Shown here: positions 34,681 through 43,765 of the stretch, one piece after another | How the letters are laid out: each line of letters begins with the position of its first letter | Numbering within the stretch: position 1 is the stretch's first letter | From: Bog-1181 sp964565765 | GTDB taxonomy: Bacteria > Oederibacteriota > PGYV01 > Palsa-1178 | DNA length: 64,000 nucleotides | Direction: 5' to 3' | NCBI GenBank assembly: GCA_964565765.1 | Contig: CAZMGF010000008.1 | Location: forward strand, 1-64,000 | The notes under the pieces: generated by a model | Databases searched by the model: none | What the model saw: only the letters and a program-made list of their open reading frames with translations | What the model was told of the DNA's origin: nothing | Translations under genes and position numbers: made by a program

Positions 34681-37600
34681 ATGAATATAGCGGGATTGGC
34701 GATAAAAAGGCCGGTTTTAATAGTAATGATGGTTGTCACTATTATAACCCTTGGCATTATAGGTTTAATGAATCTTCCGGTTGACCAGTTTCCTGACATA
34801 TCATTTCCTACGGTCAATGTAACGGTATCATATCCGGGCGCGTCGGCAGAGGAGATGGAAACGCTTGTAAGCAAACCCTTTGAGGACGCTTTCGCCACGC
34901 TTGAGGGAATTGACACAGTGAGCTCGACCTCAATGGAAGGCGCTTCTTTTGTAAGCGCGCAGTTTAAGCTGGGGTTTGATGTAAAGTACGCCGAGGCAAA
35001 TGTCCGCGACAAGGTCACAGCAGTAAAGCCGCTGCTGCCAAAAGACGTAAACGAGCCGGTCATCTCAAGATTTGCTTTCACTGACATTCCAATACTATTT
35101 TATTCCGTAGAGGGCAACAGCGACCAGACATCAATCAGCGAATTTATTGAGGACAAGCTTCAGCCGCAGATAGAGCAGGTTGAGGGGGTTGCCTCGGTTT
35201 CAATAATGGGTGGAAGGAAAAGAATAGTAAAAATTACAGTGGACAAAGCGCTGCTTCAGGCGAAGGACCTTAATATAAATTCCATAATTGGCGCGGTAAA
35301 TTCCAGGAACCTTAATTATCCCGTAGGCGTTGTGGATGGCCCCATAAAGGATATGACCTTCAGGGTGGTCGGCGAATTTAAGGATTTAAAACAAATAGAG
35401 GATATGCCGGTCACCTCCTCAGGCGGAAAGATAGTCAGGCTCGGGGACATTGCAAAAGTGGACTGGACCATAGAAAGGGAAACTGAAATACTTCATGTTA
35501 ATAAAAGGCCGGCAGTGCTCTTCGCAATTTTTAAACAGTCCGGCACAAATACGATTTCCGTAGCCGATAAAGTTGAAAGCAGGCTCAAACAGCTTGAAAA
35601 AGACGGGGTTATCCCCAAGGACCTGAAGATCAAGTCGGTCATAGACATGACCGGAGGCATCAGGCGCAGCACCGAAGGCGTTGAGGAAAACATGCTCCTT
35701 GGCGCGCTGCTTGCCGTATTAATTGTTTATCTCTTCCTTGGAAATTTCCGTTCCGCCATAATCACGGCCGTGGCGCTGCCGAATTCAATACTCGGGGCGT
35801 TTTTTCTGATTTACATTTCCGGATTTTCAATAAATGTCATAACCCTCCTTTCCCTGTCGCTTGCCGTCGGGCTGCTTATAGACGATTCCATAGTTGTGCG
35901 CGAAAATATATTCAGGCATATAGAGATGGGCATGGACCCGAAAGAGGCCGCGGAAAAAGGGACCAACGAAGTCGCGCTTGCGGTAATTTCCACAACGCTT
36001 TCAATAATGGCAGTGTTCCTGCCTATATCATTTTTAACAGGCGTCATAGGGCAATTTTTTAAGCAGTTCGGGTTTACCGTGGCTTTTGCCCTGGGCATAT
36101 CACTGCTTGACGCCTTTACTACGGCCCCCATGCTTTCCGCCTACTGGTACAAAAAAGAGGGCAACAAACCGAAACAGGGATTTTCCAAACTTATGCACGG
36201 CCTCTCGCTCAAATGGAACGATTTCTACGAAGAACTTAAAAAAATATATATTGATATATTAAAATGGGCTCTTGCGAGGAAGAAGATGGTTATTATAACG
36301 GCTGTAGGGCTGCTTGTTTTCAGCTTATGCCTTGTGCCGTTTATAGGCATGGGATTTATGAACCAGAACACGCCTGTCATGACCATAAGTTTTGAAACTT
36401 ATCCCGGCGCCCATGTAACAAACACAGCTTTTTATATGGGCAAGGTGGAGGATTTTATATCCAAACTGCCGGAAGTTGACACTTATTATGTAGACGCCGG
36501 AGGCTCTTCCGGGCTTTTTGGTTCGTCCGGCAGCAACGGCAATATAGGCACTATCATGCTTTCACTGGTGCCGGTAAGCAAAAGAAACCTTTCACTCGAC
36601 CAGATATCACAGAAAATAAGGGACTATGTAAGGAAGCAGAGAATCGACAGTTTTGTAAACGTCACAACAGGCTCGGGCGGCGGCGGAGGTAATGAGGATT
36701 TTTCAACGCCCCTGCTCGTAAAGATATACGGATATGATTTAAGCGCGCTTGGAAAACTCGGCGCGCAGGTGAAAAGAATAATGCAGGAAACTCCGGGCAC
36801 GGCCGACGCGGATATGTCGCTTAAACCAGGCAAGCCTGAAATGGTGCTGCGGGTTGATCCTGTAAAATCGGCGACGCTTGGAGTTTCAACAAACGACGTG
36901 GGAGAGCTGCTCAGGACCCTGATTGCCGGTGAGGCAATATCAAAATACCGCAGGGGAGAAAAAGAATACGACATTACTATGGAATTAAACGACAGGAACA
37001 AGCGTGTCCCTGATGATATAAAAACAATACTTATAACGAATCAGGCGGGAAAGAAAATACCGCTTTCCGCGGTGTGTTCTTTCACATATTCCTCGGGCCC
37101 TGTTCACGTGGACAGGGAAGATAAAATGAGGATAGTCAAGATTTCAGCGTCGCTTGCCCCTGGATATTCCGTTATAGAGGTTAAAAATAAGATTGAGGCA
37201 AGGCTGAAAAAGGAACTTGTCATGCCGGCGGGTTACAAATATACCTTCGGCGGGCAGAGCAAGGAATTCATGGATATGGGGCTTCAGATGGCAGGCGCCA
37301 TGCTGCTGGCGGTGCTTTTTATGTATATGATACTGGCGTCGCTTTATAATTCCTTTACTCAGCCGCTTATACTTATGACCGCAGTGCCGCTTGCTTTGAT
37401 AGGCGCGTTCATAGGGCTGCTCATCACGGGCTATCAGCTTGACCTGTTCGGTTTTATAGGGCTGCTCATGGTGCTCGGACTTGTGGCGAAAAACGGGATC
37501 CTTCTCCTTGATTTTACCAACAAAATGAGGGATGAGGGCATGAGCATAAGGGAAGCGCTTATGCACGCGGCGCCTATACGTTTAAGGCCGATTTTGATGA

Positions 37601-37821
37601 CAACTTTTGCCATGATATTCGGGATGCTCCCCATAGCGATGTCGCTGGGCGAAGGGGCCAAAGGCAATGAGTCGCTCGCCGTGGTTGTAATCGGCGGATT
37701 AATAACATCAACATTCCTTACGCTTGTGGTCGTGCCGGTGGTATATGAATGGGCGGAATCACACAGCCTGCCCAAACCAAAAGATTTTTTAAAGTCAAAA
37801 ACGAGGAAAAAAACAAAATAA
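34681..37821 (+). CDS. RND efflux pump, HAE1 family (first)
   Basis: A 1046-residue inner-membrane RND transporter of the AcrB/HAE1 type, driven by proton flow. It begins MNIAGLAIKRPVLIVMMVV, as these pumps do. The proton relay is intact: D401 and D402 in GLLIDDSIVVREN (TM4) and K937 in VAKNGILLLDFTN (TM10). Two large periplasmic loops and 12 membrane helices fit the family length. A Gly-rich stretch (SGGGGGNEDFSTP) lies in the second loop. It exports small molecules through the adaptor pair and TolC upstream. A terminator follows at 37840. Confidence 0.96.
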   Translation: MNIAGLAIKRPVLIVMMVVTIITLGIIGLMNLPVDQFPDISFPTVNVTVSYPGASAEEMETLVSKPFEDAFATLEGIDTVSSTSMEGASFVSAQFKLGFDVKYAEANVRDKVTAVKPLLPKDVNEPVISRFAFTDIPILFYSVEGNSDQTSISEFIEDKLQPQIEQVEGVASVSIMGGRKRIVKITVDKALLQAKDLNINSIIGAVNSRNLNYPVGVVDGPIKDMTFRVVGEFKDLKQIEDMPVTSSGGKIVRLGDIAKVDWTIERETEILHVNKRPAVLFAIFKQSGTNTISVADKVESRLKQLEKDGVIPKDLKIKSVIDMTGGIRRSTEGVEENMLLGALLAVLIVYLFLGNFRSAIITAVALPNSILGAFFLIYISGFSINVITLLSLSLAVGLLIDDSIVVRENIFRHIEMGMDPKEAAEKGTNEVALAVISTTLSIMAVFLPISFLTGVIGQFFKQFGFTVAFALGISLLDAFTTAPMLSAYWYKKEGNKPKQGFSKLMHGLSLKWNDFYEELKKIYIDILKWALARKKMVIITAVGLLVFSLCLVPFIGMGFMNQNTPVMTISFETYPGAHVTNTAFYMGKVEDFISKLPEVDTYYVDAGGSSGLFGSSGSNGNIGTIMLSLVPVSKRNLSLDQISQKIRDYVRKQRIDSFVNVTTGSGGGGGNEDFSTPLLVKIYGYDLSALGKLGAQVKRIMQETPGTADADMSLKPGKPEMVLRVDPVKSATLGVSTNDVGELLRTLIAGEAISKYRRGEKEYDITMELNDRNKRVPDDIKTILITNQAGKKIPLSAVCSFTYSSGPVHVDREDKMRIVKISASLAPGYSVIEVKNKIEARLKKELVMPAGYKYTFGGQSKEFMDMGLQMAGAMLLAVLFMYMILASLYNSFTQPLILMTAVPLALIGAFIGLLITGYQLDLFGFIGLLMVLGLVAKNGILLLDFTNKMRDEGMSIREALMHAAPIRLRPILMTTFAMIFGMLPIAMSLGEGAKGNESLAVVVIGGLITSTFLTLVVVPVVYEWAESHSLPKPKDFLKSKTRKKTK

Positions 37822-37839
37822 GCCGTTTTAAATTTATGG

Positions 37840-37862
37840 GGCGCGGGAAACCGCGCCTTTTT
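37840..37862 (+). terminator. Rho-independent terminator
   Basis: GGCGCGG (37840-37846) pairs with CCGCGCC (37851-37857) around a GAAA loop and a T-run follows. It ends the first efflux operon. Confidence 0.92.
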
Positions 37863-37885
37863 CTTATATAACCCCTGAAAAAAAC

Positions 37886-37914
37886 TTGATTTATTACCGG
37901 ATTAATTATATACT
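37886..37914 (+). promoter_or_regulatory. Sigma-70 promoter of the second RND operon
   Basis: TTGATT (37886-37891), 17 bases, TATACT (37909-37914). The shared MarR box begins six bases downstream. Confidence 0.78.
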
Positions 37915-37919
37915 TAGCC

Positions 37920-37938
37920 TTGCCTAAATATTAACCCT
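37920..37938 (+). promoter_or_regulatory. Probable MarR-type operator
   Basis: TTGCCTAAATATTA (37920-37933) matches 13 of 14 bases of the box at the first MarR promoter (TTGCCTAACTATTA at 29972). The right half is less palindromic here (TTAACCCT). It lies over the expected transcription start of the second MarR gene. Confidence 0.6.
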
Positions 37939-37960
37939 TACTAATGAAAAGGAGCCTGAT

Positions 37961-38422
37961 TTGGATAAAAAAAAGGAAGCAGAGGCCATATTCAACCACA
38001 TAGTGGACATAGTGCGCGCGGTCAGGTCAAATAAAAAGATAGAGATATTCCGCGGCGGAATGGAAAAACTTACTTTCGCGCAGATAGTCGCCTTATATTT
38101 TCTTTATGATTCATCCGGCATGACAATGGGGGAACTATCAACATGCGCCAGCGTTAAAATGCCTACTATGACGGATATCATGTCAGCGCTTGTAACAGAT
38201 GGTTATGCCGCAAGAAAACATTCCGAAAAAGACAGGCGCAAGGTAATTATGACCCTTACAGAAAAAGGAAAGAAGCTTGTTGAATATAACAGGGGCATCG
38301 GCATTGATTATATTGAAAAGTTCATGTCCAATTTAAACCATGTGGAACGCGGGATAGCAAATGTGCTTGTGAAAAGGACAAAGGAAATCCTCACAAAAAG
38401 ATTTGAGAAGGAGAAAAAATGA
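37961..38422 (+). CDS. MarR-family transcriptional regulator (second)
   Basis: A 153-residue MarR regulator. The winged helix reads MTMGELSTCASVKMPTMTDIMSALVTDGYAARKHSEKDRRKVIMTLTEKG, close in pattern to the first MarR, including the VKMP(S/T)MTD recognition helix. It starts at TTG 37961 with AAAAGGAG six bases before it. The stop overlaps the adaptor start by four bases (ATGA). It probably regulates this second pump operon, and the near-identical recognition helix suggests cross-regulation with the first. Confidence 0.92.
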   Translation: MDKKKEAEAIFNHIVDIVRAVRSNKKIEIFRGGMEKLTFAQIVALYFLYDSSGMTMGELSTCASVKMPTMTDIMSALVTDGYAARKHSEKDRRKVIMTLTEKGKKLVEYNRGIGIDYIEKFMSNLNHVERGIANVLVKRTKEILTKRFEKEKK

Positions 38423-39315
38423 AAATAGAATCCGTAAAAAAATGGGCCATGGCCGCGCTTGTTATATTTCTGGCCGCGGCTGTATTCTGGATAGTTGTGA
38501 AGCTGTTAAAATCCTCCGCAAAAGTGGAAGAGAAGGTGATAAAAGTTTCCGGCATCAGGGCGGAGTTGAAAGATATAAATGAGACTGTTGTAATTCAGGG
38601 AATTGCCGAAGGCGACCCCCAGATAAAAATATACCCGGCTGTTTCAGGAAAATTTGAGCGTGTGGCGGCAAAAGAAGGAAGTTCCGTAAAAAAAGACGAC
38701 ACTATACTTTTTATAGACCGCGATATCGTCGGCATGGATTTCCAGCTGGCACCCATAAAATCGCCGGTAAACGGTATTGTTACAAAAATTTATTACTCCG
38801 ACAAAGGGGCCGCGGTTTCACCGCAGAACCCTGTGGCTGAAGTGGCCGACCCGGACAATGTGAAAGTCATCCTGCATACCGGGGAAGAGGAAATGGTAAA
38901 GGTAAAAAGCGGCATGTCCGCTGAAATAAAGCCGGTATATGGAGAAGCGGCGCCGGTAAAAGCTTCTGTATATTCCTGCACCCCTTTCATTGACACTGAT
39001 ACAATGTCCGGCACCATTATAGTAAAAGGAAGCAACCCCGGCCGCGGGATAAAACCCGGAATGTCGGTGGAGGTTACGATTAATACGGCAGTGAGGAAAA
39101 GCATAATGCTTCCTGAAAGCGCGGTTTTAATGGGCGAGGGCAAGGCATATGTTTATGTCAACGACAGCGGGAAAGCAAAGAGCGTTGATGTTGAGCTTGG
39201 ATATATGGCGGGTGATGAGGTTGAGATAAAAAGCGGCATTACCGAAGGCGCGGACGTGGTTACCGATGGAAATTTTAAGTTGAGCGACGGCGCCAGAATC
39301 AGCGAAGAAAAATAA
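38419..39315 (+). CDS. RND efflux adaptor (third copy, hairpin-less)
   Basis: A 298-residue membrane-anchored adaptor with one N-terminal helix (KKWAMAALVIFLAAAVFWIVVKLL). GIAEGDPQIKIYPAVSGKFE and NGIVTKIYYSDKGAAV are the lipoyl halves, again joined by a short link with no alpha-hairpin. The distal domains end with SIMLPESAVLMGEGKAYVYV. It overlaps the MarR stop and precedes the second RND pump by 17 bases. There is no TolC gene in this operon, so the channel at 31059 may be shared. Confidence 0.88.
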   Translation: MKIESVKKWAMAALVIFLAAAVFWIVVKLLKSSAKVEEKVIKVSGIRAELKDINETVVIQGIAEGDPQIKIYPAVSGKFERVAAKEGSSVKKDDTILFIDRDIVGMDFQLAPIKSPVNGIVTKIYYSDKGAAVSPQNPVAEVADPDNVKVILHTGEEEMVKVKSGMSAEIKPVYGEAAPVKASVYSCTPFIDTDTMSGTIIVKGSNPGRGIKPGMSVEVTINTAVRKSIMLPESAVLMGEGKAYVYVNDSGKAKSVDVELGYMAGDEVEIKSGITEGADVVTDGNFKLSDGARISEEK

Positions 39316-39332
39316 GAGGAGCACTTTAAATC

Positions 39333-42300
39333 ATGAATATCGCGGAGATGGCAATAAAGCGCCCCATATTTGTCATAATGATAGTGGCGTCTATAATAAC
39401 ACTCGGGTTGATCGGTTATACCTCCATGGGCGTTGATATGCTGCCCGACATTGAATACCCGACAATATCAGTGACCACTGTTTATGCCGGAGCTTCCGCG
39501 GAAGAGATAGAAAATCTTGTTACAAAACCACTTGAGGACGCGCTTGCCGTTGTTGAGGGGCTCGACACACTTTCTTCCACATCTGATGAATCGGTTTCTG
39601 TAATAACCGCGAAATTTAACCTTGGCGCGGATGTTAAATACGCCGAGACAAGGGTGCGCGACGCCGTAAATAAGGCGAAATGGAAGCTGCCTGACGACGC
39701 CAAGGAGCCCTCTGTCGAGCGTTTTTCAGCCGCCGAATGGATACCGGTCATTGCCATGACAGTAAAGGGGAACCGGGATCTTGCGGGCCTAAAAGAAATA
39801 GTTGACGACAGCATAAAACCTGAAATTGAAAAAATAAAAGGTGTCGGCAGGGTTGACCTGTGGGGCGGCCGCGACAGGGCGGTAAAAATAACAATAAACA
39901 AATCGGCTCTTTTCGCCAGGATGATATCATTTAATCAGGTAATAGAGGCAATCGACAGGGAAAACCTGAACATACCCGCGGGTTCCATTGAAAACACAAA
40001 AAGAAGCATTGACGTCCGGGTAAAGGGAAGGTTTGACTCCATTCCTGAGATAGAGAATGTTTCAATGAAGGCCGCAAACGGCGCAATTGTCAGGATAAAG
40101 GATATAGCAAACGTAACTTTTGGTTTAAAGGATGAAGAACGGCGCACCAGGGTGGATGGTGAGAACGGCCTTATTTTCGGGGTATACAAACAGTCCGGTG
40201 AAAACAGCGTTGAAATAGCAAGGATAGTAAAAAGTAAAATGAAGGATATAAACGCGAAGCTGCCCCCGGGAATAAGGTTTGATGTATTCAGGGATCCGAC
40301 ACATTACGTCGAACAGTCCATAGAGGGGCTGCAGGGCGACATCCTGATAGGCGCGCTATGCGCCATAATCATAGTATGGCTCTTTCTCGGCTCATTCCGC
40401 TCAACTATTATAACGGCAATTGCCCTTCCAAATTCTCTTCTTGGCGCCTTCTTTTTCATCAATGCCGCCGGATTTACAATTAATATGATGGTGCTTCTCG
40501 CCCTCTCGCTTTCAATAGGGTTATTAATAGATGATTCCATAGTTGTCCGTGAAAATATTTTCAGGTACATCGAAGGCGGTATGGACCCGAAAAAGGCGGC
40601 TGTAAAAGGGACAAACGAAGTCGCCCTTGCCGTCATCGCCACGACTGCCTCTATTATGGCCGTCTTCATACCGATATCATTCCTGCACGGCGTTGTGGGG
40701 CAATTTTTCAAGCAGTTCGGTTTTACAATAGCCTTTGCCCTTACAATTTCACTCATTGACGCCTTCACAACAGCTCCAATGCTTTCGGCCTACTGGTGGA
40801 AAAAAGAAGACTCCGGGAAAAACACAAAAGGCGCATCATCGGTTTTTCATGCCATACATGAAAAATGGGAAGAAATTTATGAAGGCATAAAGGAAGTTTA
40901 TACACAGCTATTAAACTGGGCCCTTGACCATAAAAAAAGCGTGATATTCGGGACGCTCGGGCTTCTGGCCGTATCCGGGCTAGCTGTCATGTTCATAGGT
41001 GTGGCATTTATGCCCGATTCCGATTACAGCGAGATAGAGTATACAATTGAATGCAGGCCGGACGCCACCATCGACGTTGTGGACGCAAAATTAAAAATGG
41101 TCGAGGCATATTTAAAGACCGTACCCGACATAGAGGAGTATTATGTTGTGGCAGGCGGTGAGGGAAGCAGGGGAACGGCAAGTAAAAACGTGGGCTCTAT
41201 TTTCGCCAGGATAAAAAAAGGGGGCAGGAAATCCACGCCCGCAGGACTTGAGGAGTACAAAAAGATAAGCGCTATAATAGGAAAAGACGCCCTTTTAATC
41301 CTGCAGGACAGCGGTTCCGGCCAGGTGCTGTCGGGCGGCGGCGATACATTCGCGATAACAATAAATATAACGGGTGATGATATAAAAGTTATTGATTCCA
41401 TTGCGGACTCCATCAAGAAAGAGGCGGAAAAGACACCGGGTGTGGCCGACCTGGACACATCTTTCAGGCCGGGTAAGCCCGAGATATCTGTAAAGGTTGA
41501 CAGGCTCAAGGCGTCAAAACTCGGCCTTTCCACATACGAAATAGGAGAGATTCTTAATATGCTCATTAATGGGAAGGAAATCGCCCAGTACAGGAAAGGC
41601 GAAAAGGAATATCCGATAATAATGCAGCTTCCTGAAAATGAAAGGCAGGAGATAAATTCACTGAACGACATAATGCTCACAAACAGCGCGGGGTTGAAAA
41701 TACCCCTTTCAGCCGTCGCCAGATTTGAGTTCGGCTCAGGGCCCGTTGAGATAAAAAGGGAAAATAAAAAGAGGATAGTCAAGGTTACCGGAAATGTCAG
41801 GGAAAAATACTCACTTGGCGATGTTGTGAACGCCCTTAAAAAAAATATAAAGCAGAATGTAAAAATACCTTATGGATATGATTACAGCTTCGGCGGCCAG
41901 GCCTCACAGCTTAACGACACCATAACCGAGATGGGCACCGCCATGCTTCTGGCCCTGCTTTTTATGTATATGATACTTGCCTCGCTTTATAATTCCCTGG
42001 TGCAGCCGCTTATACTTATGATATCCGTGCCTCTGGCAATTATCGGGGCGTTCCTAGCCCTGCTTGTAACCGGGCAGCAGCTGGACCTGATGGCCATGAT
42101 AGGTATTTTAATGGTGCTCGGCCTTGTGGCGAAGAACGGCATACTTTTGATAGATTTCACAAACCAGAAAATAGCGCAGGGGATGAGCGCAAGGGAAGCG
42201 CTGACACACGCCGGCCCGATACGCTTAAGGCCGATTCTTATGACAACTTTTGCCATGATTTTCGGTATGCTGCCTCTCGCCTTTGGTTTTGGAGAATCGG

Positions 42301-42446
42301 TAATAATGGCAAAGACAATGCCGATTGCAGTAATAGGAGGGCTTCTTACATCCACATTCCTTACCCTGATTGTGATACCGGTTGTTTATGAGTGGGTTGA
42401 AAGAAGAAAAGTTAAAAAAGGCAAGGCTCTGAAATACAAAAAATAG
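39333..42446 (+). CDS. RND efflux pump, HAE1 family (second)
   Basis: A 1037-residue RND transporter paralogous to the one at 34681. The proton-relay residues are D400/D401 (GLLIDDSIVVREN) and K934 (VAKNGILLIDFTN). The N-terminus NIAEMAIKRPIFVIMIVAS and 12-helix layout are typical. AGAGGAGC precedes ATG 39333. It differs from the first pump in the periplasmic loops (for instance GSGQVLSGGGDTFAIT), so it is likely to have a different substrate range. Confidence 0.96.
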   Translation: MNIAEMAIKRPIFVIMIVASIITLGLIGYTSMGVDMLPDIEYPTISVTTVYAGASAEEIENLVTKPLEDALAVVEGLDTLSSTSDESVSVITAKFNLGADVKYAETRVRDAVNKAKWKLPDDAKEPSVERFSAAEWIPVIAMTVKGNRDLAGLKEIVDDSIKPEIEKIKGVGRVDLWGGRDRAVKITINKSALFARMISFNQVIEAIDRENLNIPAGSIENTKRSIDVRVKGRFDSIPEIENVSMKAANGAIVRIKDIANVTFGLKDEERRTRVDGENGLIFGVYKQSGENSVEIARIVKSKMKDINAKLPPGIRFDVFRDPTHYVEQSIEGLQGDILIGALCAIIIVWLFLGSFRSTIITAIALPNSLLGAFFFINAAGFTINMMVLLALSLSIGLLIDDSIVVRENIFRYIEGGMDPKKAAVKGTNEVALAVIATTASIMAVFIPISFLHGVVGQFFKQFGFTIAFALTISLIDAFTTAPMLSAYWWKKEDSGKNTKGASSVFHAIHEKWEEIYEGIKEVYTQLLNWALDHKKSVIFGTLGLLAVSGLAVMFIGVAFMPDSDYSEIEYTIECRPDATIDVVDAKLKMVEAYLKTVPDIEEYYVVAGGEGSRGTASKNVGSIFARIKKGGRKSTPAGLEEYKKISAIIGKDALLILQDSGSGQVLSGGGDTFAITINITGDDIKVIDSIADSIKKEAEKTPGVADLDTSFRPGKPEISVKVDRLKASKLGLSTYEIGEILNMLINGKEIAQYRKGEKEYPIIMQLPENERQEINSLNDIMLTNSAGLKIPLSAVARFEFGSGPVEIKRENKKRIVKVTGNVREKYSLGDVVNALKKNIKQNVKIPYGYDYSFGGQASQLNDTITEMGTAMLLALLFMYMILASLYNSLVQPLILMISVPLAIIGAFLALLVTGQQLDLMAMIGILMVLGLVAKNGILLIDFTNQKIAQGMSAREALTHAGPIRLRPILMTTFAMIFGMLPLAFGFGESVIMAKTMPIAVIGGLLTSTFLTLIVIPVVYEWVERRKVKKGKALKYKK

Positions 42447-42478
42447 TTTTACGTATATTATTATAAAGGGGTTTTTAA

Positions 42479-43042
42479 TTGGGAAAAAAATATTTTTTAA
42501 CGGGTCTTTTTTTTCTGCCCGCGCTTGTTCTGTTTTCCGGCTGCGCCGCGCTTATGCCCGAGTCCGGAGCGGCAAAAGTGGATTACATTAATGACGATAA
42601 TTCAGGCGTGCAGATATGGACGCTTATAAACAACGAACTCTCCAATGATGAATACAACGTTTCCACAAGTGATTTTAGGCTTGGAGTCGAAAAATACGCA
42701 AGGGCAAAAGAAGACGCGCGTTATTTTCTAAAACTTGAGTATAAGGGAAAGGAGTGGCTGCTCATATCCGGAAAGGAAAGCCTTGTCCTTTATATTGACG
42801 CGGACCGATTTGTGTACAAAGACTGTTCCGAAGAGAGGCAGTCCGGCGAATATGATGTCCATGAAACACTGCTTTATGAAATTGACGACAAAATTATACT
42901 TAAACTTGCGGGCGCCGGCAGGATAAAGGCGGTAATAACGGGTGAAAAAGGGTCGGTTACGGTTTATTTCAGCAGAAGAAATATTATGAACATAAAAGAA
43001 TTTTACGATGAGATAGTCATGGCGGTTAAAGAACCGTTTTAG
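42479..43042 (+). CDS. Putative lipoprotein of unknown function
   Basis: A 187-residue exported lipoprotein: basic start, hydrophobic stretch, and lipobox FSGC (C22). It starts at TTG 42479 with AAAGGGG upstream. The mature part is alpha/beta with ARYFLKLEYKGKEWLLISGKES and a C-terminal amphipathic helix; I do not recognise the family. It follows the second RND pump by 32 bases and is probably the last gene of that operon, so it may be an outer-membrane-linked accessory of the pump. Its end is seven bases from the convergent queH end. Confidence 0.75.
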   Translation: MGKKYFLTGLFFLPALVLFSGCAALMPESGAAKVDYINDDNSGVQIWTLINNELSNDEYNVSTSDFRLGVEKYARAKEDARYFLKLEYKGKEWLLISGKESLVLYIDADRFVYKDCSEERQSGEYDVHETLLYEIDDKIILKLAGAGRIKAVITGEKGSVTVYFSRRNIMNIKEFYDEIVMAVKEPF

Positions 43043-43049
43043 TCGTAAA

Positions 43050-43616
43050 TTAGGTGGAATTTTTTCTTTTTTGCTTTAGCCTGTCCAGTAAAGAATACGA
43101 ACACCCGCAATAATCCTGTCTGTATAAATCATGTTCTTTGGAGAGTATGATTGATTTTTTGAAGCCGTCCTGCTTTTTGAAGTTTGATTCCAGGTATTTA
43201 ACCCCGTGTTTTTCCGCGGCTTCCTTCCCGAGGCGGTTTATCAGGGCAGTATCCTTGTGCGGTGAAATTGTCAGGGTAGTGGCAAAAATTTCAATTCCGA
43301 GTTCCCCGGCTTTTTGCGCCGATTTGTCCATTCTCATTTTAAAACAAACTTCACACCGCTTGCCACGCTCAGGCTCATTGGCATAAGGTTTGCATATTTT
43401 AAACCATTCTTCTATGTCATAGGGTACGTTTGAAATATTTTCTGTTGAAGTTTCACGGGCAAGCTTTTCCATATCTTTGACCCTTTTATAATACTCATCA
43501 CGCGGGTGTATGTTGGGGTTGTAAAAAAATGTGACAGGTTCATAGCCGGCGTCACGCAGGGCATTTATAGTATGTGTGGCATCCGGCGCGCAGCAGACGT
43601 TTAAAAGTATTTTCAA
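43050..43616 (-). CDS. queH: Epoxyqueuosine reductase QueH
   Basis: A 188-residue protein of the QueH (DUF208) family, which carries out the last reduction to queuosine in tRNA. Family motifs: KILLNVCCAPDATH at the start, FYNPNIHPRDEYYKR, KRCEVCFKMRMDKSA, TTLTISPHKD, NFKKQDGFKKSI, YRQDYCGCSYS. In the first motif, where many relatives have CCAPC, the third Cys is Asp. I place the start at TTG 43616 with AAGGAG six bases before it; the longer GTG frame to 43643 begins inside a dispersed palindrome. It is a single minus-strand gene. Confidence 0.87.
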   Translation of the reverse strand: MKILLNVCCAPDATHTINALRDAGYEPVTFFYNPNIHPRDEYYKRVKDMEKLARETSTENISNVPYDIEEWFKICKPYANEPERGKRCEVCFKMRMDKSAQKAGELGIEIFATTLTISPHKDTALINRLGKEAAEKHGVKYLESNFKKQDGFKKSIILSKEHDLYRQDYCGCSYSLLDRLKQKRKNST

Positions 43617-43633
43617 AAAAGGCTCCTTGTTTC

Positions 43634-43655
43634 GGGCCGCCACAGGGGGCGGCCC
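43634..43655. repeat. REP-like perfect palindrome
   Basis: GGGCCGCC (43634-43641) pairs exactly with GGCGGCCC (43648-43655) around ACAGGG, with CCCCTAC continuing on the right. Sequences of the GTAGGGGC...GCCC type are common dispersed repeats in many bacteria, from general recollection. It sits immediately upstream of queH. Confidence 0.65.
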
Positions 43656-43730
43656 CTACGGTAAATTGTGGAACAAAAACATTTTACGGACTGGCGCAAA
43701 AAATGTAAACCACTTTTTATTAATTATAAC

Positions 43731-43758
43731 TTGCTTTTCAATATTCATCTGCTATATA
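43731..43758 (+). promoter_or_regulatory. Possible promoter of the structured RNA
   Basis: TTGCTT (43731-43736), 16 bases, TATATA (43753-43758). It would start transcription near 43765, just before the first hairpin of the RNA at 43766. The -35 is imperfect. Confidence 0.5.
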
Positions 43759-43765
43759 TATTAAT

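Noticed and set aside
43617..43643. Longer queH beginning at GTG 43643
   Set aside because: That start lies in a dispersed palindrome with no ribosome site; TTG 43616 has AAGGAG at the right distance.
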